Assembly (NCBI GenBank): GCA_031553655.1
Contig: JAVBLG010000057.1
Location: 1 to 18,510, forward strand
DNA length: 18,510 nucleotides
Direction of reading: 5' to 3'
Source: JAVBLG01 sp031553655
GTDB lineage: Bacteria > Desulfobacterota > Desulfovibrionia > Desulfovibrionales > Desulfovibrionaceae
Shown here: positions 1 to 5,892 of the stretch, one piece after another
Numbering within the stretch: the first letter of the stretch is position 1
Layout: each line of letters opens with the position of its first letter
Notes under the pieces: model-generated
What the model was told of the DNA's origin: nothing
Seen by the model: the letters and a program-made list of their open reading frames with translations, nothing else
The model's database searches: none
Translations under genes and position numbers: made by a program

Positions 1-78
1 TCCGATATTTGGGAATCCAGATTACATGGTATTTGCATTCCCACTTCGTATGGTTTAAATTTTGGACTTATTCCATAG

Positions 79-129
79 GGAGCCTCGTATTGATGAACTT
101 TGAGCGGTTCGAAATACAGGCTCCTTTTT
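79..129 (+). terminator. Rho-independent terminator of a gene off the left edge
   Basis: The arm GGAGCCT-C-GTATT (79-91) pairs with AATAC-AGGCTCC (113-124), leaving one bulged C at 86. A small inner GAAC/GTTC pair sits in the loop, and five Ts follow at 125-129. A strong stem followed by a T-run on the plus strand fits an intrinsic terminator. No coding frame ending just before it can be recognised in the first 78 bases, so the gene it serves is not seen. Confidence 0.55.
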
Positions 130-157
130 CAGTCTGGAAAAATCAAACTTTGGGAGT

Positions 158-176
158 CCCCCGGCAAAGCCGGGGG
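158..176. repeat. GC-rich triloop hairpin
   Basis: CCCCCGGC, loop AAA, GCCGGGGG gives a perfect 8-bp stem with a three-base loop, followed by only three Ts. A degenerate relative (TTCGGC-AAA-GCCCGGGGG) lies near 1111-1129. Hairpins with a GAA triloop occur in the composite element at the right end (18462-18478 and 18486-18500). It may be a secondary terminator or a fragment of the same palindromic repeat class; that link is inference. Confidence 0.5.
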
Positions 177-191
177 TTTACCGGTGATTAA

Positions 192-249
192 TTAGTGGTA
201 ACAAGCTGAAATAAATAATCAGTTAGTGGTAACAGGCTGAAATAAATAA
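192..249. repeat. Two-copy 27-bp tandem repeat
   Basis: The 27-base unit starting TTAGTGGTAACA and ending GAAATAAATAA occurs at 192-218 and again at 223-249, with one difference (A/G) and a 4-base spacer, for a period of 31. It lies in apparently non-coding AT-rich DNA. It could be a replication-slippage duplication or a pair of binding sites; nothing in the sequence decides between these. Confidence 0.7.
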
Positions 250-329
250 AAAATATGAAACAACGAGTAGTTGGCAGGTGAGACCAATGAAAACCTTGGA
301 AAAAGCCCCATCCCGTCTTTGCTGTAGAG

Positions 330-385
330 CCAAAAAAGAGCGGAAAACCGGTTGGTGTAAAACCAAAAAAGAGCGAAAAAACCGG
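330..385. repeat. Direct repeat pair of 22-23 bp
   Basis: The unit begins CCAAAAAAGAGCG and ends AACCGG. It occurs at 330-351 and 363-385, with a few differences in the middle and a period of about 33 bases. The second copy forms the outer left arm of the long hairpin at 368-505. The first copy matches the same right arm even better: 335-347 is a perfect 13-bp complement of 493-505. Only one copy could pair at a time. Confidence 0.6.
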
Positions 386-505
386 GATGCCTCGGTTCCG
401 ACGCTGCCAAAAAGCTCTGGCACAATCGAAAAATAAATTTTCGACATGGCCAAATAGCTTTTTGTCAGGCTCGGAAGCCAGAAGCATTCCGTTTTTCCGC
501 TCTTT
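368..505. repeat. Long imperfect palindrome of about 138 nt
   Basis: Positions 368-416 pair with 456-505 over about 40 base pairs, with small bulges and mismatches. The best blocks are CAAAAAGCT (408-416) with AGCTTTTTG (456-464), TTCCGA (396-401) with TCGGAA (471-476), and a stretch near 384-390 with 484-490. The apex holds a second perfect 7-bp hairpin, TCGAAAA (426-432) with TTTTCGA (438-444). Open frames across it on both strands look like by-products of the symmetry. A structured RNA, a decayed miniature mobile element or a recombination hairpin are all possible; no transposase or clear target duplication is seen. Confidence 0.6.
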
Positions 506-600
506 CGATTCCGCAAGTCGCGACCACAGTGCGGGGCCGCGCCGCCCTTGCAGATTAAAGACCTCGGGAAGGACCCTATATTTATGGATAAAAATCCTGA

Positions 601-672
601 TAATACTTTTTTTGGTATGATTAAATATTACTTTTTGAGTATGAATAAACAATGCTTTTTGGGTATAACCAA
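601..672. repeat. Three tandem degenerate 24-nt units
   Basis: Units at 601-624, 625-648 and 649-672 align without gaps. Each holds a T-run followed by a GTAT core and ends in AA, with the general pattern ACTTTTTGRGTATGA. Identity between units is moderate and strongest in the core. A single similar core, ACTTTTTTGAGTATG, recurs at about 1152-1166. In the minus-strand frame the units would give an eight-residue peptide repeat, but no credible protein is present there. Confidence 0.5.
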
Positions 673-742
673 AAGACGTAATACAGAGGGACTGTGCGGT
701 TTGCACAAAGGCCTTATCTGGCCCGCCGCTGTTTTTTGCGTT

Positions 743-803
743 GGGGGGCACGGGGGGAAGTGGCAGTGGGGGCACTTCCTCAAAGGTGGGGGAATAGTGG
801 GGG
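743..803 (+). other. G-run cluster, possible G-quadruplex
   Basis: Five runs of at least five Gs occur within 61 bases: 743-748, 752-757, 768-772, 788-792 and 799-803. This meets the usual pattern for a quadruplex-forming strand. A competing 7-bp hairpin, GGAAGTG (756-762) with CACTTCC (773-779), uses part of it. The tract lies just beyond the terminator of the minus-strand tRNA gene. Function is unknown. Confidence 0.4.
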
Positions 804-816
804 CAAATTGAGGAAC

Positions 817-865
817 AGCAAAAAACAAAAGGGTTAGAGAAGCTTGTTTTCTTCTCTAACCCTTT
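817..865 (-). terminator. Rho-independent terminator of tRNA-Leu
   Basis: A perfect 15-bp inverted repeat, AAAGGGTTAGAGAAG (828-842) with its complement (851-865), has an 8-base loop. Read on the minus strand it is followed by a T-rich tail (TTTTGTTTTTT, complement of 817-827). It begins 11 bases after the 3' CCA of the tRNA gene, which is a standard arrangement for terminating a single tRNA transcript. Confidence 0.9.
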
Positions 866-875
866 AATTTTATTA

Positions 876-962
876 TGGTGCCGAAGGGGAGACTCGAACT
901 CCCACATCCTTGCGAATACTAGACCCTGAACCTAGCGTGTCTACCAATTCCACCACTTCGGC
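876..962 (-). tRNA. tRNA-Leu (anticodon CAG)
   Basis: Read on the minus strand, the 87-nt sequence has a 7-bp acceptor stem GCCGAAG/CTTCGGC and the D-loop GGAATTGGTAGAC typical of leucine tRNAs. Its anticodon arm CTAGG-TTCAGGG-TCTAG places CAG as the anticodon. It has a long class II variable arm and a T arm GGGAG-TTCGAGT-CTCCC. The CCA end is encoded (876-878). CAG reads the CUG leucine codon. It stands alone, with its own terminator and a possible promoter at 975-1001. Confidence 0.97.
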
Positions 963-974
963 CTGGAAAGAATT

Positions 975-1001
975 TCTATATCAATCTTCGATCGGTGGCA
1001 A
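975..1001 (-). promoter_or_regulatory. Possible promoter of tRNA-Leu
   Basis: On the minus strand, TTGCCA (996-1001) and TATAGA (975-980) are separated by 15 bases. A TG one base before the -10 box gives an extended -10. This would start transcription a few bases before the mature 5' end at 962. The spacer is shorter than ideal, so this is tentative. Confidence 0.35.
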
Positions 1002-1384
1002 GTAAAATTTTGCGGATTGTATGAAAAAAAGACAAGTTGGCATGGTTACTATCTAAAATTATTGCTTAATTACAAAAATAAAATTAGTATACTACCGTCT
1101 TAGCCAGCACCTTCGGCAAAGCCCGGGGGCCAACCATATACCAAATTTCCACTTTTTTGAGTATGGGGTGGTTATACAAAAACGTAGTTTGTAACGCAGA
1201 GCTGTGAAAATAGCTTCAAATGCCGCCTATAACTGAAACATTGCTACTTCTGGTGAATTTTCAAAAAAACGGCATGCCGCGCGGCTGACATCAGCTTTAA
1301 GTCGCGCGGCATCAAGGTCTGGACCAATCTCCTCATTTGAAGCAAAATGACAAACAATAAACAGCTAAATATTGCGAGCAAGTT
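1002..1384. other. Non-coding spacer with one hairpin
   Basis: No credible coding frame is visible in these 383 bases. A clear inverted repeat, ATGCCGCGCG (1274-1283) with CGCGCGGCAT (1303-1312), encloses a smaller GCTG/CAGC hairpin (1284-1295). It has no following T-run, so it is not an obvious terminator, and it would sit in the leader of the downstream membrane-protein gene if transcription starts before it. A degenerate GC hairpin is at about 1111-1129, and a lone copy of the 601-672 repeat core is at about 1152-1166. Confidence 0.5.
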
Positions 1385-1876
1385 ATGCAACAACTATTTT
1401 TTTCATTTTTAGCGGCCTGCGCGGGGGGGTATATAGGACTGAAAACCAGATTTCCCTCCGGTATCATGCTCGGGGCGACTTTGGGAGTTGTGGCTTACCG
1501 TTATTTTGCCGATAAACCATTACAGCTACCTCCCCACATAAACTTCATGGCTCAGGTTTTGTTCGGCATGGTAATCGCTGCGGCCTGCGACGCGGAATTC
1601 GCACGTAAGGTATATTCGCTGATGTGGCCGATGATCATTTCCTGCCTCATGCTGATTATGGCCGGAATATGCATTTCCTATGTATTTTACCGTCTGGGGT
1701 ACATTGACTTTCCAACTGCCTACATGGCCGGAAGCCCCGGGGCCATGAATGTGCTAGTTGCCATAAGCCAGGATGTTAAGGCCGACGTAGCTCTTGTTTC
1801 GGCCTTTCATTTCGTGCGCCTGCTAATCATAAGCGTCACAGCACCGCTAATTTTCCACTTTTTAATAAAAAATTAG
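1385..1876 (+). CDS. Half-size AbrB-family membrane protein
   Basis: The 163-residue, very hydrophobic protein has about five membrane segments. Its C-terminal part (about residues 110-163) contains the pattern AYMAGSPGAMNVLV, then ADVALVSAFHFVRLL, which is typical of the AbrB duplication domain (Pfam AbrB, TIGR03082). Established family members, loosely annotated as AbrB or ammonia monooxygenase-like, are usually about 350 residues with two copies of this domain. Here only one is present, so a homodimer is a reasonable inference. The substrate is unknown. The ATG at 1385 has only a weak upstream purine stretch; the next in-frame Met is at residue 28 and would remove a membrane segment, so the first is preferred. 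The stop codon lies inside a REP-like hairpin. Confidence 0.8.
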   Translation: MQQLFFSFLAACAGGYIGLKTRFPSGIMLGATLGVVAYRYFADKPLQLPPHINFMAQVLFGMVIAAACDAEFARKVYSLMWPMIISCLMLIMAGICISYVFYRLGYIDFPTAYMAGSPGAMNVLVAISQDVKADVALVSAFHFVRLLIISVTAPLIFHFLIKN

Positions 1877-1911
1877 AGCATATTGCGAATAAAATCAGCA
1901 ATATGCTCTAA
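1873..1911. repeat. REP-like palindrome, copy 1
   Basis: TTAGAGCATATTGC (1873-1886) and GCAATATGCTCTAA (1898-1911) form a perfect 14-bp stem around the loop GAATAAAATCA. It overlaps the stop codon of the AbrB-type gene. Read on the minus strand, the stem is followed by a T-rich stretch (ATTTTTTATT), so it could also terminate the convergent gene ending at 1981. Three related copies occur at 5620, 14393 and 18407. Confidence 0.85.
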
Positions 1912-1943
1912 AAATTAAACGTTGATGGACGGATAAAACGCTC

Positions 1944-1977
1944 TGAATCGGGCGCACCTATGTGTGTGTCCGGTTCG
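1944..1977 (+). other. Wobble-rich hairpin after REP copy 1
   Basis: TGAATCGGGCGCAC (1944-1957) can pair fully with GTGTGTCCGGTTCG (1964-1977) if four G-U pairs are allowed. They are wobbles only in a plus-strand transcript. The loop is CTATGT and no T-run follows. It sits between two convergent genes, so it may protect or end the upstream message; this is inference. Confidence 0.35.
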
Positions 1978-1980
1978 ATA

Positions 1981-2976
1981 TTATTGAATCATAACATACA
2001 AAAACCCCATGAGCATCATCGGGGCTATAAAAATGGCCAGTTTATGGCGTAACGGAGTCAGACTGCCAACCACAATATGCCACAACAGAACGGGAATGAA
2101 CCACAAAACCATGAACATACCCAAGTCGCGGAAAGGATAGTCGGGAGGGATACTTCCGGTTTCATCCCATATCAGCCACAAATCCAGCCCCCCCTGCACC
2201 AGCAGCAGAAGCCATACCAAAAACCAGGAATTGCGCGCCCAAGCAGCGCACCATGGGGTCATAAGATTGTAGTAATCTCGGCCGAAATCATCCCGTCCAC
2301 GCCTCAGCACCAGCCACGCCGCCCCAAACCCTCCGGCCATGGCAAAGACTAAAGGAGGAATGAACACCGCCAGAATGAGCATGGAAAAATCCATCGGCGG
2401 AACAAAGATTTCATAAAGGGTAATTTTGCCAGAAGCATCTACAATTCCAGTTGCCAGTCTGATTACCACTATAGTGTAAAGCCCGCAAAAGGCGAAAAAG
2501 CCTCCCAGAAAAGCCAGCCCACGATGTATGATGGGGAAACTTTTCAACATGGACCATGTTGAAAAATACAAACTGCTGAAAAACCAGCTGCACACCCAGA
2601 TAAACCAGCACAGGGCGAAACTGATATCCAAGGCCGAAACTTCCGGCTTAGCTGCCGCAGCCACAATTCCGGCTCCACTCTCCACTCCGGCCGGAGCTAC
2701 AGCCTCTGCTTCCCACAGATGTCGCACCACTCGTTCCAGATAGGGCCATATTTCATAACTGGCACCGATGATCAGGAAAAAACCTAGCCACATGGCCAGT
2801 TTGGCCAGTTGTCGCGCGCATTTGTCATAAAAACTTCTCTGGCGAATTTTTGCCAAAATTTGTCCGAAAATGGACATAAAAGGCAGCCCAGCCAGAGCAA
2901 GACATACAGACGCGGGCAAGAAAATAAATATAACATCAAGAGCCTGAACCAGCAGTCCTTTATATTCAATTTCCAT
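1981..2976 (-). CDS. Conserved-looking eight-helix membrane protein, function unknown
   Basis: I do not recognise this 331-residue protein. About eight membrane segments can be read, near residues 8-30, 58-80, 118-142, 154-177, 200-226, 250-272, 288-310 and 315-331. A basic cytoplasmic-looking stretch (AKIRQRSFYDKCARQLAKL, about 41-59) follows the first helix. An Ala/Glu/Val-rich loop at about 89-113 and a Trp-rich helix 3 (FALCWFIWVCSWFF) are distinctive. No catalytic motif or haem-binding signature is evident to me. The ATG at 2976 has GGAG ten bases upstream. It is divergent from the CpoB-like gene and convergent with the AbrB-type gene, so it is probably transcribed alone. Confidence 0.8.
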   Translation of the reverse strand: MEIEYKGLLVQALDVIFIFLPASVCLALAGLPFMSIFGQILAKIRQRSFYDKCARQLAKLAMWLGFFLIIGASYEIWPYLERVVRHLWEAEAVAPAGVESGAGIVAAAAKPEVSALDISFALCWFIWVCSWFFSSLYFSTWSMLKSFPIIHRGLAFLGGFFAFCGLYTIVVIRLATGIVDASGKITLYEIFVPPMDFSMLILAVFIPPLVFAMAGGFGAAWLVLRRGRDDFGRDYYNLMTPWCAAWARNSWFLVWLLLLVQGGLDLWLIWDETGSIPPDYPFRDLGMFMVLWFIPVLLWHIVVGSLTPLRHKLAIFIAPMMLMGFLYVMIQ

Positions 2977-3089
2977 CGGGGATAATCTCCAAAGTAATTT
3001 TTACATGCCGGATATTGTTTTTTGCCTTAAAAAGAACTCAAGCGCAATATAAAATTGTATTTTCACGCGTATATTTGGCATTCAACCAG

Positions 3090-3118
3090 TTGAATACCGG
3101 CGTCATTTATATTATATT
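3090..3118 (+). promoter_or_regulatory. Sigma-70-type promoter of the CpoB-like gene
   Basis: TTGAAT (3090-3095) and TATATT (3113-3118) are separated by 17 bases and match the housekeeping consensus well. Transcription would start near 3125, giving a leader of about 70 nt before the ATG at 3195. No other promoter in this divergent spacer looks as good. Confidence 0.5.
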
Positions 3119-3183
3119 GCATTTGCACATTATAATAAAACTGTTCCGCCAAGTGTGCAAAAATGCGGCACAGTTCCCTTTTT

Positions 3184-3188
3184 GGAGG
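3184..3188 (+). promoter_or_regulatory. Strong ribosome binding site fixing the start at 3195
   Basis: GGAGG lies six bases before ATG 3195. An open frame extends 60 codons further upstream to 3015, but that part has no ribosome site and overlaps the promoter. The downstream start also places a lipoprotein signal at the N-terminus. Confidence 0.85.
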
Positions 3189-3194
3189 AAATCC

Positions 3195-4394
3195 ATGCGC
3201 CATATAAAACATTACGCTCTGGCCGCCATTTGCTTTACACTTGCCGGCTGCGCGGGACGTGAAAGCACAAATCTCAAATTTCAGGAAAATGACATCGACA
3301 AGCGGGTATTGCGCAGCGAAATGGGCGATTTGGACAGCAGGCTTCGTGTGGTTGAAGGGAGGGTTGACGATGTTGCCGGAACAGTGGGTGTTTTGTCCAC
3401 CGGCATATATGAAGTTAAAACCGTCAGAGGTAACAAAAGAACATCTCTTGTGGCCCACGCCCCCGCTCTGCCCAGAGAAGCTCCCTTGGCAGTGGCTGCC
3501 GTCACGCCGGCCAAACCGGCTCCCGGCCCCGCTCCGGTACCCGCTAATATTGAAACCAGCACAACGCCATTGTCCCTTCCACCTTCGGGAGTTGTCGCTC
3601 CAGGTGGTCCGGCCCCCATTCCGGCAGCCCCAACCCCGGCCGCTCCGGCCAAGAGCGCTCCGGCCAAACCGGCTCCAAGCGCCGCCCCGGCGGCTCCGGT
3701 TGCAACCCCGCCCGCCCCGGCAATTCCGGAAGGCACTACTCCGCTTCCGCCAGCCATTACTTTACCAAGTGATAGCGCTCCCGGCGCGTCGGACACCAAG
3801 GGAGGAAGGATTGTTTTGCCCAATGCTGCCCCGGCCCCCAAGGGCAAAATGCAGCAGCCGGCTAAACAGCCCAAACCGACGCCAACGTCCGCACCTGCTT
3901 CTGACCCGACCCCCGGCCTGTCTCTTCCCCCGGAAAGCGGGGCAGCGCCCGCGCCGCGCAGAATCACCAGCGGCGCCAAAGACATTACGGAACTCAAGGC
4001 CGGCGAAGAAAACGCCTACAAAGCCGCTCTGAGCCTGGTAACTTCAGGTCAGGGCGTGGCGGGCGAAGCCAAGTTCAGGGAATTTCTGCGCGACTACCCC
4101 TCAGGCCGTTACGCGGCCAACGCCGAATACTGGCTTGGCGAAGCCCTGTACACCCAGAGCAAATACCGCGAGGCTTTGGAGCAATTCAAGTTTGTGGCCG
4201 ACAAATATCCCAAGCATCATAAAACCGCCGACGCAATGTTGAAGGCGGGCATGAGCTATGACCGGTTGGGCGACAAGGCCAGCGCCAGTGCGCAATACCG
4301 CACTCTGCTTGCGGAGTTTCCGCAGTCGGAATCTGCCGGAAAAATTAAGGGCAAGGTGGATAGAACCACTCTTACCATGAACAATAGTCAATAA
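3195..4394 (+). CDS. CpoB/YbgF-like TPR lipoprotein with long Pro/Ala linker
   Basis: This 399-residue secreted lipoprotein has a signal peptide with lipobox LAGC, giving lipidated Cys19. A predicted coiled coil (about 29-75) is followed by a very long Pro/Ala-rich, probably disordered stretch (about 88-262). A C-terminal TPR block follows (about 268-390) with the family pattern AYKAAL, then FREFLRDYPSGRYAANAEYW. The coiled coil plus tandem TPRs match the CpoB/YbgF family, which works with Tol-Pal in coordinating outer-membrane constriction and peptidoglycan synthesis. Canonical CpoB is about 260 residues and is a soluble periplasmic protein; the lipid anchor and the roughly 175-residue linker are unusual. 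No tol or pal genes are in view. dprA follows after 16 bases and may be cotranscribed. Confidence 0.85.
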   Translation: MRHIKHYALAAICFTLAGCAGRESTNLKFQENDIDKRVLRSEMGDLDSRLRVVEGRVDDVAGTVGVLSTGIYEVKTVRGNKRTSLVAHAPALPREAPLAVAAVTPAKPAPGPAPVPANIETSTTPLSLPPSGVVAPGGPAPIPAAPTPAAPAKSAPAKPAPSAAPAAPVATPPAPAIPEGTTPLPPAITLPSDSAPGASDTKGGRIVLPNAAPAPKGKMQQPAKQPKPTPTSAPASDPTPGLSLPPESGAAPAPRRITSGAKDITELKAGEENAYKAALSLVTSGQGVAGEAKFREFLRDYPSGRYAANAEYWLGEALYTQSKYREALEQFKFVADKYPKHHKTADAMLKAGMSYDRLGDKASASAQYRTLLAEFPQSESAGKIKGKVDRTTLTMNNSQ

Positions 4395-4410
4395 AAAAAA
4401 TCATCCATTA

Positions 4411-5568
4411 ATGAACGCTTTGGAAAAAATGGACGAGGCCCAAAAAGGAGAATTTTGGGCCTCGTTGGCTTTTCGCAGGACGGAAGGTCTGGGCGCACGA
4501 TCCCATAAGAAACTGCTCAATTTTTTTGGTTCGGCCCACGAAGCGTTCAAAAATATAAACCGCTGGGCCGAAGCCGGAATATCCGAAGAAAAAATTGTTG
4601 CGGCGCGCAGCGAGGCGTGGCGTAAAGCAGCCTTGCCCGAATGGAAGGCCGCACAAAAATTTTCCGGACGCGTCATTTTATGGACTAGTCCGGAATACCC
4701 TTTATTGCTGCGCGAATTGCCTGATCCCCCTGTTATTCTTTATGCCGTAGGCGACGTCAACCTGCTGAAAAATCCGGCTGTGGCCGTGGTGGGCGCGCGC
4801 GATTGCACAGCCGAAGGTTTGCTTACAGTCGGGGATATTGCCGCCAGGCTGGCGTCCAACGGCATTACCATCGTATCAGGCATGGCCCATGGCATAGACC
4901 GGCAGGCTCATCTGGTTTCAGTTAGCAAACCCGGCGGCAGCATAGCGGTACTGGGCTGCGGACCGGACATAATATACCCGATGCAAAATAGGGATATTTA
5001 CCAGCAACTTGTGCAACACGGGCTCATTTTGTCCGAATACACGCCCGGCACAAGGCCCGAGGCCCATAATTTTCCCGTACGTAACAGAATAATCAGCGGC
5101 TTGGCGCTTGGCGTTCTTGTAGTGGAAGCGACCATGCGCAGCGGCAGTCTGATCACCGCAAAGGCTGCCCTGGAACAAAACCGCGAGGTATATGCGGTGC
5201 CCGGCCCCACGTATTCGGACTATTCGCGCGGCTGTCAAGAGCTTGTGCGCCAGGGAGCTCGAGCGATTTTTTCAGCTGAAGACATCATGGCCGATCTTGC
5301 CCCGCTGCTGGCGGGATACAAACAATACTCCGCACCCGGCAATGCTGGCGCGATCGAAGATGGCGAACTCAAAGACCCTCTAGTCGGCCTTGAAGGCGAC
5401 AATGCGCGCATAGCCGCCCTGCTTAAAGAAAAAGGCCCGCGCAATGCCGATCAGATATGCGCGGAGCTGAGTCTTTCACCTGCCGAGGTTCAGAGTCTGC
5501 TGGTGGAAATGGAAATGGATGGAATTCTCGCACGCCTGCCGGGCCTGCGCTTCAGCTTGAACAAGTAG
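4411..5568 (+). CDS. dprA: DNA-processing protein DprA (Smf)
   Basis: DprA binds incoming single-stranded DNA in the cytoplasm and loads RecA during natural transformation. It is also widespread in species not known to be transformable. The 385-residue protein has an N-terminal helical region (about 1-75) and a Rossmann-like core with VVGARD (from about residue 126), IVSGMAHGIDRQAH, GSIAVLGCG and SEYTPG. The hallmark FPVRNRIISGL is followed by EATMRSGSLITA. A C-terminal winged-helix domain (about 325-385) is present, so the protein is full length. The start at 4411 has no clear ribosome site; an in-frame ATG at 4429 preceded by GGA is a possible alternative. Its position after an envelope lipoprotein gene suggests no functional link. 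Confidence 0.96.
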   Translation: MNALEKMDEAQKGEFWASLAFRRTEGLGARSHKKLLNFFGSAHEAFKNINRWAEAGISEEKIVAARSEAWRKAALPEWKAAQKFSGRVILWTSPEYPLLLRELPDPPVILYAVGDVNLLKNPAVAVVGARDCTAEGLLTVGDIAARLASNGITIVSGMAHGIDRQAHLVSVSKPGGSIAVLGCGPDIIYPMQNRDIYQQLVQHGLILSEYTPGTRPEAHNFPVRNRIISGLALGVLVVEATMRSGSLITAKAALEQNREVYAVPGPTYSDYSRGCQELVRQGARAIFSAEDIMADLAPLLAGYKQYSAPGNAGAIEDGELKDPLVGLEGDNARIAALLKEKGPRNADQICAELSLSPAEVQSLLVEMEMDGILARLPGLRFSLNK

Positions 5569-5619
5569 TACAGGCCTACTGCATCCTATGTGGCGCAATA
5601 CTGCGGATGGCGAATAACT

Positions 5620-5700
5620 AGAGCGCTTTACGAATGAAATTAGCGAAATGCTCTGACGGCTCGTGCGTTGGTAGGGCCGTCAGAACTCGTAGTGTTCGTA
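5620..5700. repeat. Composite REP-like element, copy 2
   Basis: Hairpin A (5620-5654) starts AGAGC and ends GCTCT and keeps the family loop GAATGAAATTA, but the stem is degenerate. Hairpin B pairs GACGGC (5655-5660) with GCCGTC (5676-5681). A weak hairpin C follows (about 5683-5697). The order and sequence parallel the element at 18407-18500, including a shared GCGTTG and a TAGGGCCGTC block. It lies between convergent genes (dprA and the DUF3426 gene). Confidence 0.75.
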
Positions 5701-5769
5701 TTGTAACCTGATGTCAAAATATTTTGATGAACGGTGTAAATTTGAATTCCGATAAAATAATATCTGGAG

Positions 5770-5891
5770 AAAAAGCGTAGTTTGGTTTTTGGCAAGGCAA
5801 ACGCCGTTTTTGATTTGGGGATAGCACTCTTTAGTTCATCCCCGAAGCAAAAACGGCGTTTAACGAAGCAAAAAATCAAAATACGCTTTTT
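5770..5891. repeat. Long 122-nt palindrome between convergent genes
   Basis: The outer arms AAAAAGCGTA (5770-5779) and TACGCTTTTT (5882-5891) are perfect. Inside, AAACGCCGTTTTTG (5799-5812) pairs perfectly with 5848-5861, and GGGGAT (5817-5822) with ATCCCC (5838-5843). The intervening segments are partly mismatched and the apex loop is 15 bases. The right edge lies one base outside the stop codon of the DUF3426 gene. It could act as a terminator, or be a miniature inverted-repeat element; no target duplication is obvious. Confidence 0.75.
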
Positions 5892-5892
5892 A

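Noticed and set aside
192..672. CRISPR-like array
   Set aside because: The repeats are of different types, have two or three copies, and lack uniform spacers; no cas gene is present.
188..907. Open frame of 239 codons on the minus strand
   Set aside because: It runs into the tRNA-Leu gene and through its terminator, a long palindrome and tandem repeats. It has no recognisable domain and no ribosome site, and the composition is typical of chance frames.
1107..1121. Possible attachment site derived from the tRNA-Leu 3' end
   Set aside because: Only nine bases (CCTTCGGCA) match the tRNA end, the copy is on the 5' side of the tRNA gene, and no integrase is present. A chance match within a GC hairpin is more likely.
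3281..3997. Gly/Ala-rich minus-strand frame of 238 codons
   Set aside because: It is the antisense of the Pro/Ala-rich linker of the CpoB-like gene, where the GC-rich codon pattern keeps the opposite frame open.
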